Assembly (NCBI GenBank): GCA_900319715.1
Contig: ONPM01000028.1
Location: 1 to 64,000, forward strand
Direction: 5' to 3'
Length of the DNA stretch: 64,000 nucleotides
Origin: an uncultured Prevotella sp.
Lineage (GTDB): Bacteria; Bacteroidota; Bacteroidia; Bacteroidales; Bacteroidaceae
The notes under the pieces are model-generated. The model saw only the letters and a program-made list of their open reading frames with translations, did no database searches and was not told the DNA's origin. Shown here piece by piece: positions 35,790-45,872 of the stretch (position 1 is the stretch's first letter; each line of letters opens with the position of its first letter). Both the position numbers and the translations under genes were made by a program.

Positions 35790-36641
35790 CTAACCTTTAT
35801 GATACTTTATCAACCCCTGCATGGGACTCTGGAGGATGGTGCCGAGCCTGAAGCCTTCGAGGCGGGCAGCCTCCTTGAGTTCATCCTTGAAATACCAGGC
35901 GATGCTGCCGACGCACGACACGGGAATTTTACGGTTGTCGTAAGGAGCGATATGGCAGGTGAAGAAGGCACGGAAATTGTCGACGACCAGACTCCGCACG
36001 GCGGGTATGTGCACCTGGCTGTGGATGAAGTCGGCCAAGGAACCGAGGAAACGGTTGGCCAGCGGCTGGCGGTAGACACGGTCGATGATGACCGGCAGCG
36101 AAAGTCCCGTCTCCGTCTCGAAATCAGCCTTCAGTTCATCAGGCAGTCGGCCGATGTAGAGGTCATGCAGAAAGTGCTTGCCCAGCACGGCTCCGCTCCC
36201 CTCGTCGCCGAGTATGTAGCCCAGAGCCGGCGTGTTGCGTACAACCTGCTCCCCGTCATAAAGGCAAGAATTAGCGCCCGTTCCTAAGATGCTGGCAATG
36301 CCCGACTTACGGCCGCAGAGGGCACGGGCTGCTCCCAGCATATCGCTATGGGCCTCGACGCCGACCGCGTCGGGCAGTGCCTTGCGGATCAGGGCTGCCA
36401 TCGGCGCCTCCTGCTCAGGACGCACGCCACTACCATAGAAATACACACACAAGTCGCCCGAGTCGTAGGGCCGGCAGGCCTCTACACGGGCACTGACCTC
36501 ACCCAGCGTGGCTGCGATGAGATCGGACGACTGATGATAGGGATTGAGACCCTGGGTAGTAAAAGTGGACAATACGGAATCCGAGGTGGACAATACGCTC
36601 CAGTCGGTCTTCGTGCTGCCGCTGTCGGCTATCACTTTCAT
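35790..36641 (-). CDS. BadF/BadG-type ATPase, N-acetylglucosamine-kinase-like
   Basis: 283 residues of the ASKHA fold. MKVIADSGSTKTDW is the phosphate-1 loop, SILGTGANSCLYDG the phosphate-2 loop, and LGYILGDEGSGAVLGKHFLHDLY a strongly conserved block of the BcrAD/BadFG and GlcNAc kinase family. It probably phosphorylates an amino sugar such as N-acetylglucosamine. After DW the sequence SVLSTSD-SVLSTFT comes from a 21-bp direct duplication (words at 36565-36576 and 36586-36597) absent from relatives. The stop codon abuts the 22-bp array of element A. Confidence 0.8.
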   Translation of the reverse strand: MKVIADSGSTKTDWSVLSTSDSVLSTFTTQGLNPYHQSSDLIAATLGEVSARVEACRPYDSGDLCVYFYGSGVRPEQEAPMAALIRKALPDAVGVEAHSDMLGAARALCGRKSGIASILGTGANSCLYDGEQVVRNTPALGYILGDEGSGAVLGKHFLHDLYIGRLPDELKADFETETGLSLPVIIDRVYRQPLANRFLGSLADFIHSQVHIPAVRSLVVDNFRAFFTCHIAPYDNRKIPVSCVGSIAWYFKDELKEAARLEGFRLGTILQSPMQGLIKYHKG

Positions 36642-36667
36642 AACTATTACATATTACATTACCGCTG

Positions 36668-36675
36668 CAAAAATA
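36668..36675 (-). promoter_or_regulatory. -7 box TATTTTTG for the kinase-like gene
   Basis: TATTTTTG on the minus strand, about 26 bases before the ATG at 36641, divergent from the MscS promoter 63 bases away. Confidence 0.55.
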
Positions 36676-36737
36676 GGAAAAATCCGGCAAACAGAGAAAA
36701 GTTTTGCTGATTATTTGTACAAATACGAAAAAAAGTG

Positions 36738-36745
36738 TACCTTTG
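36738..36745 (+). promoter_or_regulatory. -7 box TACCTTTG for the MscS-like gene
   Basis: TACCTTTG ends 36 bases before the ATG at 36782, giving a leader of about 30 bases. Confidence 0.65.
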
Positions 36746-36781
36746 CATGGTTTTTGGGAACAGAATTAGACCTATTTTAAT

Positions 36782-39121
36782 ATGAAATTGACAAGAAGAC
36801 TACTCGTATTCGTGTTCTGCCTGCTGATGACGGCGGAGGCAGGAGCCGTGCTGAAGGAGAAAGACCTGCAGCAGACGCTGGCTATCCTGAAGACAGAACT
36901 GCAGCGCTACAATATGGAACTGAAGGAACGTGCGAACGTTCGAAAACAGCGCAACAAAGCCATCATCCAGGAGTTGGTGAACACCATGAAGCGCGCCGAC
37001 CAGAACGCGCTGATGCTCTACTCGCAGCAGCAGGAGAACGTGTTCGACCTGACCTATGCCTGCCACGAGGCAACCCAGCAGTATCACGAATTTCACTCGC
37101 GCCAGTTGCCTTTCAAGACGTTTCTCTCGCACAACGAACGGGAGATAGCGCGCTACGACAGCCTGATAGGCAGTCTGAGGATCATGCCCGACAGGGTGCT
37201 GGGCAAGGACGGCTCCCGAAAGCGCGACTCATGCGTCATGCTGGCCGAGAGCATCCGAGGGCTGCTGCAGGAGGGTTCAGAACAACTGGAGCGCTACATC
37301 ACTTACTATGACCGCACGGAGACCCGTCTGAGCGGCCTGAACGACTACGCCCAGAAGCGCTATTCGGACATCAAGCAGAGCGTCTTCATCAACGGCAGTT
37401 CGAACTATTTCACGCTGATGTCGCGTTTCAGCCGCAACTGGCACAACCTGAGGGAGGCGATGGAGAAGAAGTACAACCTCTACGCCAATGAGAACTCCGA
37501 CTGGAGCAGCCAATGGATCCTGGGCACGTTCATCGCCATCGGCGTGTTCGTACTCGTGGCCGTCCTGCTCAACCAACTGTTCTTCCGCCTGCTGCTGCCC
37601 AAACGCTTCGACACGCCCGAATACCGCAAGAAACGGCCGGCGATCATCATGGCAACGACCACCGTGACCTTCGCGCTGATACAGGGCCTGTTCGTGAACA
37701 ACACCGGGCAGAATTTCCTCGTGATGGCGTCGACGTTGCTGGTGGAGTATGCGTGGCTGCTGGGCGTGATCCTGATATCACTGCTGCTGCGCGTCGAAGG
37801 AGACCAGGTGCGCAGCGCGTTCCGCATCTATTCACCGCTGATCGTGATCGGTTTCATCGTCATCGTGTTCCGCATTGTGCTGGTGCCCAACGAACTGGTG
37901 AACATGCTCCTGCCCCCTATCCTGCTCTGCTGCGCACTGTGGCAGTGGAGCGTCATCCGGCGACACAACAAGAACATTCCGAGGTCGGACATGTTCTACT
38001 CGTATATCTCACTGACCGTCTTCATCGCTTCCGTCGTCTGTGCATGGTCAGGCTTCACGCTGCTGGCGGTACAGTTGCTCATCTGGTGGATCATGCAGTT
38101 GACGTGTGTGCTGACCATCACCTGTGTCAGCCAGTATATCCGCAACTATGCCCAGCGCCACGGGCTGGCAGAGAAACCCGCCACAAAGACGTGGGCCTAC
38201 CGCCTGGTAGAGCAGGTGGTGATGCCTGTGCTGAGCGTGCTGTCGCTGATGGTGAGCGTGTACTGGGCCGCGAAGGTGTTCAACCTGAACGAACTCTGCT
38301 GGCGCATCTTCAACTATCAGTTCATCAACCTGGAGAACCTGAAGGTGTCGATTCTGAAACTGTCGGTCGTCATCTGCCTGTGGTTCCTATTCCGCTGGAT
38401 TGCCAGCACCATCCTCTCCCTGCTGCGCATGCACTATGTGCATCGTGACCCATCGACGGCTGCCTCTCGCGAAGTGATGGGAAGGAACGTTATCCAGGTG
38501 TTCGTCTGGGGCATCTGGCTCATGATCTCCCTCTCCATCCTTAGCATCAGCGTCACCTGGCTCGTCGCCATCTCCGGCGGACTCTCCACAGGTATCGGTT
38601 TCGCCTCGAAGGACATCATCGAGAACATCTACTACGGCGCCTCGCTGATGGCCGGACGCATCAAGGTGGGCGACTGGATCCAGGTGAACGACACGATGGG
38701 CAAGGTGCGCACCATCAGTTACACGTCGACGGTGGTGGACTCGCTGTATGGCGAAGTGATTACCTTCCAGAACTCCCAACTGTTCAAGAGCAATTACAAG
38801 AACCTGACCCGCAATCACGGTTATGTGTTGGCAGTGGTGCCCTTCGGCGTGGCCTACGGTTCAAACCTGAAACAGGTGACAGAACTGGTTGAGAAGGCAG
38901 TCAACGGCCTTCGCCATACTTGGATGGACCGTTCGAAGGAGGTGAAATGTGTGGTGTCGGAGATGGCCGATTCAAGCGTGAACTTCAAACTGTTCGTCTG
39001 GGCAGATGCTCCGAAGAAGTCGTACGTCATCAGCGACGTGCTGAAATGTGTCTACGACACACTCAATGCCAACGGCATCAGCATCCCCTTCCCACAGAGA
39101 GACCTACACATCATTAAATAA
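36782..39121 (+). CDS. Large MscS-family mechanosensitive channel
   Basis: 779 residues. A signal sequence (LLVFVFCLLMTAEAGA) is followed by a periplasmic coiled-coil region (about residues 25-230), about ten transmembrane helices, and the MscS core near residues 590-770: the pore-lining helix ISGGLSTGIGFASKDIIENIYYGASLMAGRIKVGDWI is the conserved TM3 and beta-domain entry, then ITFQNSQLFKSNYKNLTRN. It resembles MscK/MscM-type enlarged channels that release solutes upon osmotic downshift. The gene stands alone and is well conserved in its core. Confidence 0.87.
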   Translation: MKLTRRLLVFVFCLLMTAEAGAVLKEKDLQQTLAILKTELQRYNMELKERANVRKQRNKAIIQELVNTMKRADQNALMLYSQQQENVFDLTYACHEATQQYHEFHSRQLPFKTFLSHNEREIARYDSLIGSLRIMPDRVLGKDGSRKRDSCVMLAESIRGLLQEGSEQLERYITYYDRTETRLSGLNDYAQKRYSDIKQSVFINGSSNYFTLMSRFSRNWHNLREAMEKKYNLYANENSDWSSQWILGTFIAIGVFVLVAVLLNQLFFRLLLPKRFDTPEYRKKRPAIIMATTTVTFALIQGLFVNNTGQNFLVMASTLLVEYAWLLGVILISLLLRVEGDQVRSAFRIYSPLIVIGFIVIVFRIVLVPNELVNMLLPPILLCCALWQWSVIRRHNKNIPRSDMFYSYISLTVFIASVVCAWSGFTLLAVQLLIWWIMQLTCVLTITCVSQYIRNYAQRHGLAEKPATKTWAYRLVEQVVMPVLSVLSLMVSVYWAAKVFNLNELCWRIFNYQFINLENLKVSILKLSVVICLWFLFRWIASTILSLLRMHYVHRDPSTAASREVMGRNVIQVFVWGIWLMISLSILSISVTWLVAISGGLSTGIGFASKDIIENIYYGASLMAGRIKVGDWIQVNDTMGKVRTISYTSTVVDSLYGEVITFQNSQLFKSNYKNLTRNHGYVLAVVPFGVAYGSNLKQVTELVEKAVNGLRHTWMDRSKEVKCVVSEMADSSVNFKLFVWADAPKKSYVISDVLKCVYDTLNANGISIPFPQRDLHIIK

Positions 39122-39156
39122 ATGCAAAATTATTTGGTAGTTCAATATAAAATGCG

Positions 39157-39164
39157 TATTTTTG
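39157..39164 (+). promoter_or_regulatory. -7 box TATTTTTG for kdsA
   Basis: TATTTTTG ends ten bases before the ATG at 39175, so the leader would be only about seven bases. Confidence 0.55.
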
Positions 39165-39174
39165 CAGCATATTT

Positions 39175-39939
39175 ATGAACGATAAAGTCACTATCATCGC
39201 TGGACCCTGCGTTATCGAGTCGGCAGAACTGCTCGACACGGTGGCGCGTAAGTTGGTGGAAATCAACACCAAACTGGGCACCGACATCATTTTCAAGGCC
39301 TCGTTCGACAAGGCCAACCGCACCAGCATCCACTCCTTCCGGGGCCCGGGTCTGGAGCACGGATTAATGATGCTGAATGATGTCAAGTCAAAATACGGTC
39401 TCAGGCTGCTGACAGACATCCACGAATCGTGGCAGGCCCAGCCTGTGGGCGAGGTGTGCGACGTCATACAGATTCCCGCCTTCCTCTGCCGACAGACAGA
39501 CCTCATCGCCGCAGCCGCCAAGACAGGGCGTACGGTAAACATCAAGAAGGCGCAGTTCCTTTCCGGTCGCGACATGCAGTTCCCCGTGAACAAGGCACTG
39601 GAGTCTGGTGCCAAAGAAGTGTGGCTGACAGAGCGCGGCAACATGATGGGCTACAACAACCTCGTAGTCGACTTCCGCAACATACCCGATATGCTCGAGA
39701 TCGTACCGACGGTGATTATGGACTGTACCCATAGCGTGCAGCGCCCTGGTGGTGCTGGCGACAAGACAGGCGGCGACCGCCGCTTCGTGCCTCAGATGGC
39801 CCTAGCCGCTAAGGCCTTCGGTGCCACAGGCTATTTTTTCGAGGTGCACCCAGACCCCGACCGTGGTCTCTCCGACGCAGCCAACATGCTGGAGTTGAGC
39901 AAGTTCGAGCCGTTGGTAGCCAAACTAATTGAGAAATAA
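39175..39939 (+). CDS. kdsA: kdsA, 3-deoxy-8-phosphooctulonate (KDO-8-P) synthase
   Basis: 254 residues, normal length for this phylum. The enzyme joins phosphoenolpyruvate and arabinose 5-phosphate to make KDO-8-P for lipopolysaccharide. IIAGPCVIES, FKASFDKANRTS, IQIPAFLCRQTDLI, KKAQFLSGRDM and FFEVHPDPDRGLSDAANML are the conserved active-site blocks. An Asn after KA in FKASFDKAN and a Cys in GPC are present as in the family. kdsD starts two bases after the stop, so substrate supply and use are coupled. Confidence 0.94.
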   Translation: MNDKVTIIAGPCVIESAELLDTVARKLVEINTKLGTDIIFKASFDKANRTSIHSFRGPGLEHGLMMLNDVKSKYGLRLLTDIHESWQAQPVGEVCDVIQIPAFLCRQTDLIAAAAKTGRTVNIKKAQFLSGRDMQFPVNKALESGAKEVWLTERGNMMGYNNLVVDFRNIPDMLEIVPTVIMDCTHSVQRPGGAGDKTGGDRRFVPQMALAAKAFGATGYFFEVHPDPDRGLSDAANMLELSKFEPLVAKLIEK

Positions 39940-39940
39940 G

Positions 39941-40888
39941 ATGGAAGTGAAGGATTACGCCATACAGTGTTTCAAAGACGAAGCAGCAGCAGTGCTCGGA
40001 CTGACAGAGAAACTCGACGACAAGTTCGAGCAGGCGGTCGAACTGATGTATGACTGCAAGGGCAAAGTCATCGTCACAGGCGTAGGAAAAAGTGGACATA
40101 TCGGTGCCAAGATTGCCGCTACCCTCTCCTCCACAGGCACTCCCTCATTCTTCATCAACCCCCTCGACGTATTCCACGGCGATCTGGGCGTGATGACGCC
40201 AGACGATGTGGTGCTCGCCATCTCCAACTCCGGCCAGACAGACGAGTTGCTGCGATTCATCCCAATGGTACTCCAGATGCACATACCCATCATCGGCATG
40301 AGCGGCAATCCAGATTCGCTGCTGGCAAAATACTCCACCTGCCACCTGAACGTGGGCGTAGAGAAAGAGGCCTGTCCGCTTAACCTCGCCCCCACCAGTT
40401 CGACGATGGCGCAACTCGCTATGGGCGACGCGCTCGCCATCGCGCTCATCGAGAAGCATAACTTCCAGCCCAGAGACTTCGCACAGTTCCATCCTGGCGG
40501 CGAACTCGGCAAGCGCCTGCTCACCACCGCCCAAGACGTGATGCGGACGGAAGACATGCCCATCCTGCCACCGGAGATGCATCTGGGCGAGGCCATCATC
40601 CTCGTGAGCAAAGGCAAACTCGGACTGGGTATCGCAATGGTCAACGACAAAATCGAAGGCCTCATTACCGACGGAGACATCCGCCGCGCGATGGAGAAAT
40701 GGCAGGCAGAGTTCTTCGACCGTACTGTCAGCGACATCATGACACGCACGCCGAAGACCGTCAAGGCCGACACGAAAATCACGGAGATCCAGAAGATTAT
40801 GAACAAATACAAGGTGCACTCTGTGCTGGTCGTAGACGACGACAACCACCTGCTGGGCGTCGTAGACCACTACTCATGCATGATATAA
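39941..40888 (+). CDS. kdsD: kdsD/kpsF, arabinose-5-phosphate isomerase
   Basis: 315 residues. An N-terminal SIS sugar-isomerase domain (VIVTGVGKSGHIGAKIAATLSSTGTPSFF, NPLDVFHGDLG, SNSGQTDELL) is followed by two CBS domains (about residues 200-310). The enzyme interconverts ribulose 5-phosphate and arabinose 5-phosphate, the KdsA substrate. The start is the ATG at 39941 (MEVKDYAIQCF); an upstream in-frame TTG overlaps kdsA. The propeller regulator starts 16 bases after the stop, suggesting cotranscription. Confidence 0.92.
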   Translation: MEVKDYAIQCFKDEAAAVLGLTEKLDDKFEQAVELMYDCKGKVIVTGVGKSGHIGAKIAATLSSTGTPSFFINPLDVFHGDLGVMTPDDVVLAISNSGQTDELLRFIPMVLQMHIPIIGMSGNPDSLLAKYSTCHLNVGVEKEACPLNLAPTSSTMAQLAMGDALAIALIEKHNFQPRDFAQFHPGGELGKRLLTTAQDVMRTEDMPILPPEMHLGEAIILVSKGKLGLGIAMVNDKIEGLITDGDIRRAMEKWQAEFFDRTVSDIMTRTPKTVKADTKITEIQKIMNKYKVHSVLVVDDDNHLLGVVDHYSCMI

Positions 40889-40904
40889 CGACAGGAAAAA
40901 TATA

Positions 40905-43900
40905 ATGACGATGAAAAAGATAAAGAAACTATTGATCGCATTACTGCTGTTGCTGCCGCTGGCCATAACAGTCTTTCAGATGTTGCCGATGACAGCAGCA
41001 CCAAACGACCCCTTGTTCAAGACACTTGATGCTCGCGAAGGTCTCACCTCCAGTCAGGTGAACTGTATCCTCAAGGACTCCAGAGGATACGTCTGGTTTG
41101 GTACACCAGCGGGCCTGTATCGTTTTGACGGCTACACCTTCCGCAACTTCCAGAGTGACTCGCAGGACGGTTCCTCGCTGAACGACAGTTACATCAACTC
41201 CATCCAGGAGATGCTCGACGGCAACCTGCTCGTCGAGACCTCATCAGGCTACTGCATCTATCACCCGCAGACGGAGACCTTCGAGCGCGACATGAAGCAG
41301 ACGTTTGCGCGCATGGGTATCGAGACCATCCCCAGCATCGTCTATATCGACCGTCATAAGAACCTCTGGGGCGCGATTCCCAACAAAGGTGTCGTGTGCT
41401 ACAACCAGCAGCAGCAACTGCTCTATGAGTTCGGCTATACCAACGACGCACAGGGAATCCCTCAAGGTGTGGTCTGTTCGATCAGTGAGTGCAGAGACGG
41501 AGCCGTCATCGTGTATGATGACGGAAAACTCGTATGTTGCGATGTGATGCACCAGCAGCATACAGTCTGGGCCACAGAGGCTCTGCCACAGTTGAAGAAT
41601 CGTCGTACGAAATCGCTGCATGCCTTCGCCGACCAGATGGACAACATCTGGCTCTACGGACAAGGAACACTGTATATGTATAATAAGAGTGCCACCACGT
41701 GGGACACGAATATCGGTCCTTCGCTCGGGCTGACGGGCTACGGTGTAGACAGGAACATCAACGGTATGGCCGGCGACCGCTCGGGCAACATCTGGATTGG
41801 CAGCGACCAACTCGGACTGTTGAAAATGGATGTTAACACGCATACGGTGGAGAGTGTGGTGCCACGCAATATCAATACGAACCCGGGGGAGATCGACAAG
41901 ATCAGTATCCAAAGTGTCTACGTAGATGATACGAATCTGCTCTGGGTAGGTACGGAGAAATCGGGTGTCGCCTACTGCGGACAGTATATCTACCGCTTTG
42001 GAGCCCGCCATTATGGCGATATCACCGCCATCACCCAGGATGCCAGCGGCACCATCTGGTATGGTACCAGCGACAAGGGTGTCATCGGTTTTACAGGCAA
42101 CCTGGCCAGCATGAAGGTGTCGTGTCTGGCTACCACCCAAGACGGTAGCCTTTGGGTGGGTTCGAAGCGTAACGGACTGACTCGCATCAAGGATGGGACC
42201 TCGAAAATCTATTCGTTGGCGACAGACAGTTCAGCCACCCTCATCGACGACCATATCAACGCCCTCTGCACAGATAAGATCGGCAACCTGTGGATTGCCA
42301 CCAACGGGGGTATGCAGGTCTACAATCCCAAGATGAACACGTTCTCCTCATATACTCGTGAGAACGGCAAATTGACGACAAACAACATCACCAGTCTGTT
42401 CTATAACAAGCATGGCAAGACCAACGATCTCTACGTAGGAACTGCCGAGGGTCTGCTCATCCTGAACCTCTCTACCACAGACAAAGTGATGTTGACGGGT
42501 AACAAGGCGAATACCAAGTCGTTCACCAACAACTTCATCACCCAGGTGTTGCAAGACTCCCGCGGCCTCATCTGGGTCGGCACACGTGAAGGTCTGAACA
42601 TCCTGAACCTCGAAAACGACTCACTGAACTACCTGACAGAGAAACAGGGTTTATGCAATAATAATGTATGCGGCATCGCAGAAGATAAGAACCACAACAT
42701 CTGGGTGACTACCAGCAGTGGTGTGAGCCGCATCGTCGTACAGCGTAACCACGAGGAAGGACGTGCTGTTAGGAGGTATCTATGGCGTGAACTGGGTGAT
42801 TGAGAAAACCTCCGACGATACTGACGATCTGCCCCGTGTGATGCTCACGCAACTCTTCATCGGTGAAGAGGAGATCCTGACCGGTCACATGTATCAAGAT
42901 CGCATCGTTCTGCCACAGGCCCTCAACGAGACGAACAAACTCGAACTGGGACACAACCAAAACACCTTCACCATCAAGTTCGCAGCAGGTAACTACAACC
43001 AGAGCGAGCGTCTGCAGTTCATGTACTGGATGGAAGGCAGAGATGAAGACTGGCGCAATGGTAATGCCTTGACTCACGGAGTCACCTTCCGTGATCTGCC
43101 AAGCGGCCACTACACCTTACACGTGAAGGCCGTCAGCGCTGAAGGTGCCGTCAGCAACCAAGAGCGTACGCTCGAGATCAACATTGCCCATCACTGGCTC
43201 CTGTCGTGGTGGATGCTGCTGGCTTATGCCATCATCCTGCTCGTCATCATCTACTTCTGGCGCGTCGGCATCAAGCAATTGAAAGTCATCAAGGCCCGTA
43301 AGAAGGCCGTCATTCGTGAACTCGCCCTTCAGCGGGAAGAGATCAAGGCCGCCAGCGAGGAACTGCGCCAGCCGATGGCTCGCATGACCTCCATTATCGG
43401 TAACCTCTCTGAAAAAGAGAAGTCACTGGAGGAGCGCGAACAACTCAACGCCCTCCATTCACAGATGCTGCAGATCATCACACGAGTGAGCGATATGCAG
43501 ACCAGCCTGGAGCACCCAGAAGAACGGGCCAAGAACGCAGTCCACGATCGTCTCGAACTCAATGGCCGAGGTGAGATCGAACTGCCTGAGATTGTCGGTG
43601 AGAGCCTCACCTCTGAGGCTACCATGTCGAGAGCGGCTCTCGACGCTCCGACAATGAAGTTCACTGTCGTCATGATCGACGACAATGACGACTTCCTGAA
43701 ATTCGCCACTTCACGCTTCAAGTATGTCTACAACTTCTTCGCCTACAACAGCACGGAGAAGGCGGCAGCCGACCTGGAGGAAATGCAGTGCGACATCGTC
43801 GTCTGCAAGCAGGACATGCCTGGTCTTACAGGTAGTGACCTCTGTAACCAGTTGAAGATAAACCCGAGGACCCAGAAGATCAAGTTCGTGCTGATGACCG

Positions 43901-44631
43901 AGGGTGTGCTGACACCACAGGACATGCGCTCGCAGAACATCACGCTCTCTGCAGACGACTATCTCTCGAAGCCATTCAACCTGCAGGATGCCACCATGCG
44001 CTTCAACAAGATTCTCGGCCTCGGTCCTATCGAGATGAACAGCAACCTCATCGAAGGTGCAGAAACCCGTATGCTCGAAGACCGTAACTCCAGTATGACA
44101 ACAGCCACAGAGACCATCGACATGGGTGAGTTCGACAAGAGTGTAGACAACGATACCATCTCGGCAGACGATCCTATGAACCGTGTGGATACGAAGGTCG
44201 TCAAGCGCAGCGACAACCAGGTGACTACACAGCAACCCATCTTACAGGAAGAATATGACCAACAGGAGAGCACGCTGTCAGACTTCTCGATGCTCGACGC
44301 AATGGATCAGCAACTGCTGAAGAACATCGAGCAGTATGTGATGCAGAACATGAGTCGCGGACAGATCAGTCTCGAGGAGATGTCCAGCGCGATGGGTATG
44401 GGACGAGTACCGTTCTTCCACAGAGTGAGGAGCATCACCAATAAGACGCCGGCAGAACTGGTTCGAGATATGCGACTGAAGCACGCCTGCATCCTGCTGA
44501 AACGCACGAATATCAATATGAGCGAGTTGGCCACAAATATTGGATTCATGACAGCCGAGAACTTCATCAGCATCTTCAAGGAGAAGTTCGGAATGACGCC
44601 ACTCGAATACAGACTGAAACACAGGAAATGA
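40905..44631 (+). pseudogene. Beta-propeller / AraC hybrid regulator, kinase-dead, with a frameshift near 42760
   Basis: Hybrid-two-component-type layout. The first frame (40905 to about 42760) has a signal/TM, then two-component propeller repeats (YVWFGTPAGLYRFDGY, NIWIGSDQLGLLK, NLWIATNGGMQVYN). The second frame (to 44631) has IYGVNWV, a Y_Y_Y domain, one TM helix (LLSWWMLLAYAIILLVIIYFW), a HisKA-like coil, a receiver and an AraC HTH. About 30 residues usually found before the GGIYGVNW motif seem missing at the join. The phospho-His motif SHEFRTP is SEELRQP (43354-43374), no HATPase domain exists between coil and receiver, and the receiver Asp is Lys (43807-43809). It overlaps cls by four bases. 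Confidence 0.82.
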
Positions 44632-45854
44632 CACATCTCAGAAGATCAGCAGGAATCATCGCATTCCTGCTGATATCATTGTTTGCACATGCAGAAACCA
44701 GTGATTCGCTCATCGTCAGAAAGATGAGCGAATATGGTATTCAGTTCACAAGAGGCAACGAGGTCAGATTGCTGATGTCCGGCAAGGAGAAATTCGCCGA
44801 CATGTTTGAGGCCATCCGCCAGGCGAAGAGTAGCGTACACCTGGAATATTTCAATTTCAGGAACGACTCCATAGCCGGACTGCTCTTCGACATCCTCAGA
44901 GAGAAGAGGAAGGAAGGCGTAGAAGTGCGTGCCGTCTTTGACGGCTTCGGCAACGACTCTAACAACCAGCCGCTGAAGAAGTCGCACCTGAAGGCACTCC
45001 ACGAAGACAGCATCGAGATCTACGAATTCGACCCCATCCGCTTTCCCTGGGTAAACCACATCTGGCCGCGTGACCATCGTAAGATTGTGGTCATCGACGG
45101 CAAGATTGGCTACACAGGGGGTATGAACGTGGCAGACTATTACCTCGTAGGCACAGAACAAGTGGGCGAATGGCGCGATATGCATTGCCGTATTGAGGGA
45201 CCGGCGGTAAACGAGTTGCAGAGGATCTTTGTCCGTTTCTGGAAAAAAATGACGAAGGAGGACTTGACGGACGAGAAATATTTCCGTGGGACAGAGGCCG
45301 GAAACAAAATGGTGGGCATCGCCACCAGAGAGCCACACACGACGAACAAGATCATGCGACAGTTCTACATCAGTGCCCTCGATCAGGCCAAGGACTCCAT
45401 AAAGATTGTCAACCCCTATTTCTGCCCCACCTCATCGGTCATCAAAGCCCTGAAGCGGTGCGCTGAACGAGGGGTAAAGATGGACATCATCATGTCGTCG
45501 AAGTACGACGTTCCCTTGGTTCCTGACGTTGTGTATTACAATCTCCGCAAACTGATGAAGCGAGGAGCCCGTATCTGGCGCTACCGCCCTGGCTTCCACC
45601 ACTCGAAGATCATGATGGTCGACGGCCAGTACTGTACTGTTGGCAGTACGAACCTCGATGCCCGCAGTCTGCGCTTCGACTATGAGATCAATGCCCTGAT
45701 CATCGACAAGGACATCACGCGTCAACTGGATGAGAAATTTATTGAAGACACGAGAAAGTGTGACCTCCTGACGGAAGAGGAATATAAGCGCAATCGCACC
45801 AGGTGGCAACGATTCCGAGGCTGGTTGGGACATCTGCTCACTCCATGGTTGTAA
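44628..45854 (+). CDS. Phospholipase D-family cardiolipin synthase-like protein
   Basis: 408 residues with an N-terminal signal (IIAFLLISLFAHAE) in place of the two membrane helices of classical Cls. Two HKD motifs are complete: RDHRKIVVIDGKIGYTGGMN and FHHSKIMMVDGQYCTVGSTNLD. These carry out phosphatidyl transfer, so cardiolipin synthesis or phospholipid cleavage at the periplasmic side is likely. The ATG overlaps the regulator stop (ATGA), implying coupled translation. The acyltransferase follows after 18 bases. Confidence 0.85.
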   Translation: MTHLRRSAGIIAFLLISLFAHAETSDSLIVRKMSEYGIQFTRGNEVRLLMSGKEKFADMFEAIRQAKSSVHLEYFNFRNDSIAGLLFDILREKRKEGVEVRAVFDGFGNDSNNQPLKKSHLKALHEDSIEIYEFDPIRFPWVNHIWPRDHRKIVVIDGKIGYTGGMNVADYYLVGTEQVGEWRDMHCRIEGPAVNELQRIFVRFWKKMTKEDLTDEKYFRGTEAGNKMVGIATREPHTTNKIMRQFYISALDQAKDSIKIVNPYFCPTSSVIKALKRCAERGVKMDIIMSSKYDVPLVPDVVYYNLRKLMKRGARIWRYRPGFHHSKIMMVDGQYCTVGSTNLDARSLRFDYEINALIIDKDITRQLDEKFIEDTRKCDLLTEEEYKRNRTRWQRFRGWLGHLLTPWL

Positions 45855-45872
45855 TGGTGAAAGGTTGAAACG

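Noticed and set aside
42763..42800. Independent start of a second regulator gene
   Set aside because: The second frame begins in the middle of the propeller/Y_Y_Y junction and lacks a signal or promoter; a frame break in one gene fits better.
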